Below are positions 23,093 through 27,668 of a DNA stretch of 27,668 nt, one piece after another (the stretch's first letter is position 1; each line of letters opens with the position of its first letter). Both the position numbers and the translations under genes were made by a program. The notes beneath the pieces were generated by a model. The model was given only the letters and a program-made list of their open reading frames with translations, ran no database searches and had not been told where the DNA came from. Origin of the DNA: SIG77 sp045589595 (lineage in GTDB: Bacteria; Verrucomicrobiota; Lentisphaeria; Victivallales; UBA1829); NCBI GenBank assembly GCA_045589595.1, contig JAZNPK010000017.1:1-27668 (forward strand). Direction: 5' to 3'.

Positions 23093-24874
23093 ATGTTGCT
23101 TCTCTATCGGGACATACAAAACAATTTTATAGAAGTTGAACTTCCGCAAGAAGGAGGAATTGTCGGCTATGGGGCTGATAATTTCATAGTTCTTGATGCG
23201 ATAGGAATCTCCGGAAAGCATATGCGGCTTTCATCTAAAGGAGAGCATCTTTTTATTGAGGATCTTCAAAGCCTTAATGGGACGTATATCAACCAAAAAT
23301 TACTCTCAGAAAAAACACAATTATCTGACGGAGATATTGTCCAAATAGGTTTGCTTCAGTTGCGGTTCAATACAGGTTTCAATTTATGGTCAATGACTGC
23401 TGAAAAGCCGGAAAATTCGATTTTTTCAGCAGATGAGTACGATATAACTGAGTTTCAAGAAGCAGAAGAGGAATTTTCAACGGCAGTTACTGTCATTGCT
23501 TCGCCGGAAATCAAAGCCGCTTTGAAATCGGGTAATGTATCTGCATTGCAGAACTTTGCCCCACCTCAGAATACAAATGTAACAGTAGGATCAAAATTTT
23601 CTTTAGAAAACTTAAAGGAACTCGGTAAATATAAAATCATAAAGAAAATAGGGAAAGGCGGCATGGGAATTGTATTCCTGGCCCGTCATAAAGTTCTGAA
23701 TTCCTATAGAGCATTAAAAGTTTTGCCTCATTCTGTCAAAGAAGAAAATTATGACTTTTATGAACGTTTTATGCGGGAAGCTCGTATTGCCTCTGACATT
23801 CGCCATCCCAACATTGTTGGCGTTATGGATGCAGAAGCTGATGTGGAACAGGACGTCTCATATATTGTCATGGAATTTATCGACGGGGGAAACCTGCGAA
23901 GAATTCTGAAAATACAGAAAAAATTGCCGGAAATACAAGTCTTGCTGATTGCAAGAAGTATAGCTGCAGCCTTGAAAGGAATTGCAGAACATAATATTAT
24001 ACACAGGGACATAAAACCTGATAATATCATGTTTACAAGGCACGGAGAAGTAAAACTTGCGGATTTGGGGATTGCTAAAAACGATAATGATGATGCCAAT
24101 ATAACGCAAAGTGATGCAATGATTGGCACACCTGCGTATTTGTCTCCGGAACAGATTGAAAATCCGAAGGAAGTTGATATCAGATCTGATATTTACAGTT
24201 TGGGAGCCACATTGTATGAAATGCTGACAGGAAGTCCTCCATATACAGGCAAAAATACCTATGACATTGTTCATAAAATGCTTTCAGAATCTATTCCGGA
24301 TCCCAGATTGAAAAATCCGTCAATATCTTCTATTACAGCCCAAATTGTAATGAAAATGTTGCAAAAAACTCCGTCTAAACGCTATCAGTCGCCTCAAGCT
24401 TTGATAAATGTTTTAGATAAAATACTGCCTCATTTTTCTGACAATGCTGTTCAAGAAATTATAAAATCAGCTGTATTGGGGACATCTTTGCCCAAAGGCG
24501 TTAATGGGGCATTAACACCAGGTTTAGGCTCATTGATGAGTTTTCTCTTTTTCAGTTTCAGGCAAAACATAGCTCATCTATTCAAAAAAAGAAAAAAAGA
24601 AAATTTGTCAGAAGCCCAAGTCGTTGAGTTACAGCCCCCAATATTCAGTATAAAAGCGAATCAGGAACAAATCTCTGTAACAGATTTGTTTGTCGGAATG
24701 AAAACAACACCCGATACAGAATTTAAACTAACTTCTAATAACGGATATTCCGCAGTTGTAAAATCAGATCAGAACGGAATTATTCAACTAAAAAATATTC
24801 CGCATGGAGAATATTTATTCTTTGAACTTTCAACCTCAAAAAAACGAGACAGATATGACCGAAAATCAGATTAA
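23093..24874 (+). CDS. FHA-Ser/Thr kinase 3, ending after one PEGA-like repeat
   Basis: The protein has 593 residues. An N-terminal FHA domain (about 1-95) has SGKH (40-43) and SLNGTYIN (60-67), but the Gly-Arg reads GYG (25-27). A linker carries TAVTVI (130-135) and IKAALKSGNVSALQNF, homologous to the tail of kinase 2. The kinase domain (about 180-445) is intact: GKGGMGIVF, Lys209, HRDIKPDN (D306, N311), DLG (324-326) and GTPAYLSPEQ. No convincing membrane helix follows (about 478-490 is weakly hydrophobic). The C-terminus has one PEGA-like unit (about 528-580) and then an abrupt charged end, KKRDRYDRKSD. That end follows a run of seven A and overlaps the next gene, so the C-terminus may be a frame break. 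The start lacks a clear ribosome-binding site. Confidence 0.9.
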   Translation: MLLLYRDIQNNFIEVELPQEGGIVGYGADNFIVLDAIGISGKHMRLSSKGEHLFIEDLQSLNGTYINQKLLSEKTQLSDGDIVQIGLLQLRFNTGFNLWSMTAEKPENSIFSADEYDITEFQEAEEEFSTAVTVIASPEIKAALKSGNVSALQNFAPPQNTNVTVGSKFSLENLKELGKYKIIKKIGKGGMGIVFLARHKVLNSYRALKVLPHSVKEENYDFYERFMREARIASDIRHPNIVGVMDAEADVEQDVSYIVMEFIDGGNLRRILKIQKKLPEIQVLLIARSIAAALKGIAEHNIIHRDIKPDNIMFTRHGEVKLADLGIAKNDNDDANITQSDAMIGTPAYLSPEQIENPKEVDIRSDIYSLGATLYEMLTGSPPYTGKNTYDIVHKMLSESIPDPRLKNPSISSITAQIVMKMLQKTPSKRYQSPQALINVLDKILPHFSDNAVQEIIKSAVLGTSLPKGVNGALTPGLGSLMSFLFFSFRQNIAHLFKKRKKENLSEAQVVELQPPIFSIKANQEQISVTDLFVGMKTTPDTEFKLTSNNGYSAVVKSDQNGIIQLKNIPHGEYLFFELSTSKKRDRYDRKSD

Positions 24875-25310
24875 AATTATTGAAGAGCTTATCAAAGAAC
24901 GAAACTATCAAAAAGCCGAGACTTTGCTCAATAAGCTGTTGCAGGTTGTTCCTGACGACTGGCAGGGAAAACTTTTGCTGGGCACCTGCAAGTTGTTGCA
25001 GGGAGACATAGAGGCTGCACAAAAAATCCATGCCGAAGCGGAAGCACATTTTGACTCCGGTACAGATTTGACCGAAAATGAAAAGACATTTTGGCAAAAA
25101 TATAAAAAAGTCTTTATGGGATGTGGTTGTGCATCTTTGATCATAGGTGGTCTTACTGTTGTTGCCGCTGCTTGTTTTGGTAAAATGATAGTTGATCAGT
25201 TTAATAAAGCTGCAAAAGGTCTTTATGCAGGACCTGAATATTATAAAATGAAAAAAATTCCGCAACCCAAAGTACCAGATGAGCACCCGAAAGATTCAAT
25301 GCATAAATAA
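24855..25310 (+). CDS. Small TPR-like protein with one membrane helix
   Basis: The 151-residue product has a helical TPR-like N-terminal half (about 3-64: NYQKAETLLNKLLQVVPDDW, GTCKLLQGDIEAAQKIH). A Cys/Gly-rich membrane helix follows at about 87-108 (FMGCGCASLIIGGLTVVAAA), then a short polar tail. ATG 24855 begins the TPR and overlaps the kinase 3 end by 20 bases; the longer frame from 24804 adds residues that lie antisense to nothing useful and have no ribosome-binding site. It could serve as a membrane anchor or partner for kinase 3, which lacks its own clear membrane helix, or be the broken-off C-terminal part of that kinase. The end overlaps the next gene by 32 bases if that starts at 25279. 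Confidence 0.65.
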   Translation: MTENQIKIIEELIKERNYQKAETLLNKLLQVVPDDWQGKLLLGTCKLLQGDIEAAQKIHAEAEAHFDSGTDLTENEKTFWQKYKKVFMGCGCASLIIGGLTVVAAACFGKMIVDQFNKAAKGLYAGPEYYKMKKIPQPKVPDEHPKDSMHK

Positions 25311-26370
25311 CCTGAAATATAGTGACATAAGTATGTACAAACCTGCTTTATGTGTTTTAGAACTGACCAACCGCTGCAACTTGCGATGTCCTCATTGTGC
25401 TTCGGATTCCGGAACCAGCCGCTGTTATGAGATGAGCAGAACCGAATTGCAGAAAGTCTTTCACGATCTGGCAGAACTTGGCTGCAATACGATCAGTATG
25501 CTCGGCGGAGAAATTCTGCTACGCCCTGATTGGTATGAAGTTTGTCAGGATGCCAAAGTCGCTGGAATGGATCTGCAGCTGATTACCAACGGTTTGCTGG
25601 TCAATGATGAAATACGGAAGAAATTTCTGACTCTCAACCCGCAAACGGTTTGCGTAAGTCTGGATGGTGCAACCCGGGAAACCTACAAGAAACAGCGGGG
25701 AGTGGATGGTTTTGATAAGTGCATGGCACTTTTGAAACAGTTTTCAGAAGATGGGTTCCGACAGGTCAATGCCATTACCACTTTTTCATCATTGAACATC
25801 CACGAGTTTGATGATTTTGCCAAACTTTTCATTGATACAGATATTGTCTGGCAGGTGCAAATGGTCCATAAAGCAGGTCGCCGCTTTGATGACAGTTTAC
25901 TGCTTAATCTGGAACAATTTGAATTTTTTACAGAAAGAGCAACTTTCTATTTGTATGAATATTTAGGACGCCTTAAGATCATGACTATGGATAATTTCGG
26001 CTATTTCCCCATTACGCCGAAATTGCGTTTTATGCATCAGATATGGGACGGATGCAGCGCCGGACGCCGCACAATCGGAATCCGCAGTAATGGGGATGTT
26101 TTAGGGTGTCTTTCGCTCGGAGATGATTTCGTAGAAGCAAATTTACTTGAAATACCGCTAAATGAAATCTGGAACTCCGGAAAATATTTTCAGCGTTTCC
26201 GGAAAAAAGATGCGTTGCTCTGCGGACAATGTGCTAAATGTACTTTCGGCAAAAAATGCAAAGCTGGCTGTACCGCAATGGCAATAAGTTCCACCGACAG
26301 CATGGGGGACAACACTTATTGTGTTCGCCGTCTGGAAGAAAGAAGAATTTTACAGGATTTGTTCGGATGA
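25279..26370 (+). CDS. Radical SAM/SPASM-domain protein
   Basis: This 363-residue enzyme has the radical SAM cluster motif C33-NLR-C37-PH-C40, a GGE motif (GGEILL, with Ile where Pro is usual), ITNG and VSLDGA. The SPASM-type C-terminal region has many Cys (WDGCSAG, GDVLGCLSLG, then CGQCAKCTFGKKCKAGC and YCVRR), which would bind one or two extra Fe-S clusters. Such enzymes usually modify peptides or proteins, as in PqqE-like or sulfatase-maturase families; the substrate cannot be told from sequence. ATG 25279 overlaps the TPR gene; ATG 25333 (starting MYKPALC) is a serious alternative and lies just before the conserved part. It is coupled to the hydrolase gene (ATGA). Whether it serves the Tad module is unknown. 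Confidence 0.85.
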   Translation: MSTRKIQCINNLKYSDISMYKPALCVLELTNRCNLRCPHCASDSGTSRCYEMSRTELQKVFHDLAELGCNTISMLGGEILLRPDWYEVCQDAKVAGMDLQLITNGLLVNDEIRKKFLTLNPQTVCVSLDGATRETYKKQRGVDGFDKCMALLKQFSEDGFRQVNAITTFSSLNIHEFDDFAKLFIDTDIVWQVQMVHKAGRRFDDSLLLNLEQFEFFTERATFYLYEYLGRLKIMTMDNFGYFPITPKLRFMHQIWDGCSAGRRTIGIRSNGDVLGCLSLGDDFVEANLLEIPLNEIWNSGKYFQRFRKKDALLCGQCAKCTFGKKCKAGCTAMAISSTDSMGDNTYCVRRLEERRILQDLFG

Positions 26371-27140
26371 AAAAGATTTGGGATAAATGGTATTACAGAA
26401 CGATTTGTTATGTCGCTTTACTGATAATTGTTCTTATTTCGCTCGGCTATGCATTTATGGAAAAATTGCTTTTCCCAGCTCCGTATACCGGTAAGAAGGC
26501 GGGGAATATCACTCTGCAGTCCGGCAAAGCAGTTTTGGATGCGGTTTGGTTTCCGACAGAAAGAAAACAAAATGTGATTTTATACAGTCACGGGAATGGA
26601 GAACATCTGGCTTTGATTATCCCCTGGTTAAAAGAATTTACTCGGCATGATTACAGCATTTTTGCATATGATTATGCGGGGTATGGAGCATCTATAGGCA
26701 AACCGGGAGAAAAACAGGCATATCAGGACATTGAGTCGGCGTATCGTTATTTGACTCAAGAAAAAAAGATTTCTCCTGACAATATTATTGTTATGGGGTT
26801 TTCTGTGGGAAGTGGACCGAGTACATACCTTGCGACCAAATATCCTGTCAAAGGATTGGTTCTCGTTGCACCTTTTGCTTCAGCTATTCAAGTTGCATTG
26901 CCTTTTTCTCTGCCGTTTGATCGCTTTCCCAGTGCAAAAAGGTTAAAGCAAAAGGGAATCCCCGTTCTGATTTTTCATGGAACTGCAGATCGTATTATTC
27001 CGTTCAGGAATGGGCAATCTATTTTTGAACACGCTACTGGGCGTAAAAAATTTATTCCCGTCTCCAATGCTGATCATAATAATATTTTTTCTGTAGCAGG
27101 ACAAATGTTCTGGGACGAATTAAAAAAGTTTTCACTGTAA
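26367..27140 (+). CDS. Membrane-anchored alpha/beta hydrolase
   Basis: The 257-residue protein begins with an N-terminal hydrophobic segment (about 11-30) that should anchor it, then an alpha/beta hydrolase fold. Motifs are YSHGNGEH (oxyanion region), YDYAGYGAS, the nucleophile elbow GFSVG with Ser146, HGTADRIIP with Asp208, and NADHNN with His237, a complete catalytic triad. It resembles the BEM46/ABHD17-like (YqkD-type) serine hydrolases, which act on lipids or acyl-thioesters; the substrate here is unknown. ATG 26367 overlaps the radical SAM stop as ATGA and has AGGA about ten bases upstream. It is the last plus-strand gene; after it the orientation changes. Confidence 0.85.
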   Translation: MKKIWDKWYYRTICYVALLIIVLISLGYAFMEKLLFPAPYTGKKAGNITLQSGKAVLDAVWFPTERKQNVILYSHGNGEHLALIIPWLKEFTRHDYSIFAYDYAGYGASIGKPGEKQAYQDIESAYRYLTQEKKISPDNIIVMGFSVGSGPSTYLATKYPVKGLVLVAPFASAIQVALPFSLPFDRFPSAKRLKQKGIPVLIFHGTADRIIPFRNGQSIFEHATGRKKFIPVSNADHNNIFSVAGQMFWDELKKFSL

Positions 27141-27148
27141 CACCTCTT

Positions 27149-27183
27149 TTGTGATCGTAATGTACTTTTCTATATCATCACAA
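27149..27183 (+). terminator. Weak inverted repeat after the last operon gene
   Basis: TTGTGAT (27149-27155) can pair with ATCACAA (27177-27183) around a 21-base AT-rich loop. There is no GC-rich stem and no T tract, so it is a poor intrinsic terminator. It lies in the 101-base gap between convergent genes, where a terminator would be expected. I see nothing else definable in that gap. Confidence 0.2.
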
Positions 27184-27241
27184 TAATTTAATTGATTTTC
27201 ACAATCATCAAAACTCCCCAGCATGATGACTGATTATTGAT

Positions 27242-27668
27242 TTATTTCCAGATTGCTTCTTCGGCTTGAGCCATGCGGCGGGCAAATTCTTTTTTGCCCA
27301 TAGTGCGGAACTCGGCGATTTTCGCCATTGAACTTTGGTTCGGACGGACTTTGCCGTGTTCCCAACGGTTCAGAGTTGCCCGGTCAATTTCGATCAGGCG
27401 GGCAAAGTCTGACTGACTAAGATTGAATCGCTGACGGATCGCAACGATGTCCGGTCCTTTGATCCGTAATTTGCGGGGAGTTGGTGTGGTTTGTTGATTC
27501 GGAGGCTTTGTCAGAAACTCTTGCTCCAGAAAAGCCAGACGCTTTTCGATTTTTGCAAGAGTCCGTTCAACTTGCCGGAGTGTTTTGTGGGTGGGAATGC
27601 TCCTTTTTTCAGTTTCAGTGATGATCAGATTACGGATTCCTTCATTTAAGGCTATGAACAGGTCCTTC
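27242..27668 (-). CDS. XRE-type helix-turn-helix regulator, N-terminus beyond the window
   Basis: The frame on the minus strand is open from the right edge to TAA at 27244-27242, giving 142 residues without the start. The visible N-terminal part is helical, with a short coiled coil (RTLAKIEKRLAFLEQEF). After a Pro/Gln/Thr linker comes an XRE/HTH_3 domain: IVAIRQRFNLSQSDFARLI, then IDRATLNRWEHGKVRP. The pattern LSQ-x-x-FA-x-x-x-x-(V/I)-x-x-x-T-(L/V)-x-x-W-E-x-G is classical for this fold. The C-terminal end is short and basic (KKEFARRMAQAEEAIWK). It converges on the Tad operon and need not regulate it. Target DNA is unknown. Confidence 0.75.
   Translation of the reverse strand, partial: KDLFIALNEGIRNLIITETEKRSIPTHKTLRQVERTLAKIEKRLAFLEQEFLTKPPNQQTTPTPRKLRIKGPDIVAIRQRFNLSQSDFARLIEIDRATLNRWEHGKVRPNQSSMAKIAEFRTMGKKEFARRMAQAEEAIWK

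Noticed and set aside
3346..24874. A type VI secretion locus, because kinase, PP2C and FHA proteins are hallmarks of its control.
   Set aside because: No sheath, Hcp, VgrG, ClpV, TssM or baseplate genes are seen; the secretion parts are clearly Tad-type.
24780..25286. A long open frame on the minus strand opposite the TPR-like gene.
   Set aside because: It mirrors the plus-strand gene almost base for base, has Phe/Cys-rich low-complexity protein, and opposes the direction of the coupled operon.
27141..27241. A promoter or strong terminator in the gap between convergent genes.
   Set aside because: It is AT-rich with only one weak 7-bp inverted repeat; no clear -35/-10 pair or GC-rich stem with T tract.

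Overview
The window is almost wholly one plus-strand gene train (about 3..27140). It encodes a Tad-type (Flp pilus / tight-adherence) secretion machine and, interleaved with it, an unusually large Ser/Thr phospho-signalling set. I see no phage, transposase, rRNA, tRNA or CRISPR. The AT-leaning codon use, paralogous PknB-like kinases with a DLG motif and Sel1/PEGA tails, and the TadE/TadG style suggest a Gram-negative (secretin-bearing) bacterium of the PVC group. Lentisphaerota (Victivallis-like) is my best guess, by inference only.

Layout. (1) 3..3349: the C-terminal end of a prepilin peptidase, a TadE-like pseudopilin, a TadG-like protein, a second TadE-like pseudopilin and a small exported protein. 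(2) 3346..5973: receptor-like kinase 1 (kinase, coiled coil, membrane segment, Sel1-like repeats). (3) 5974..6140: the longest gap between recognisable genes; it holds a plausible 54-codon ORF and two mutually exclusive hairpins. (4) 6141..12046: the Tad core, namely CpaB/RcpC, secretin CpaC/RcpA, an FHA-fused TadA/CpaF ATPase, TadB and TadC. (5) 12071..18876: an acidic FHA membrane protein with a 24-residue tandem repeat, a double-FHA membrane protein, a PP2C phosphatase and a small divergent non-RD kinase-like protein. (6) 18866..25310: receptor kinase 2 (four PEGA-like repeats at exactly 75-residue spacing, plus Sel1), a probable lipoprotein, FHA-kinase 3 and a small TPR-like membrane protein. 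(7) 25279..27140: a radical SAM/SPASM protein and an alpha/beta hydrolase. (8) 27242..27668, minus strand: a partial XRE-type regulator converging on the operon.

Most genes overlap or abut (several ATGA junctions), which suggests translational coupling and joint assembly. My reading is that the kinases, the phosphatase and five FHA domains form a phosphothreonine switch acting on the Tad machine. This resembles in logic the PpkA/PppA/Fha control of type VI secretion, but no type VI core genes are present. The strongest unexplained signal is a peptide motif, T-A-(V/A)-T-R-F. It occurs six times in the FHA protein at 12071..14953, with widely different synonymous codons, and reappears as TAVTVF and TAVTVI in the N-terminal tails of kinases 2 and 3. 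It looks like a dedicated phospho-acceptor or docking peptide shared by the module. No TadZ/CpaE, RcpB or Flp pilin gene is visible here; the pilin may lie upstream.
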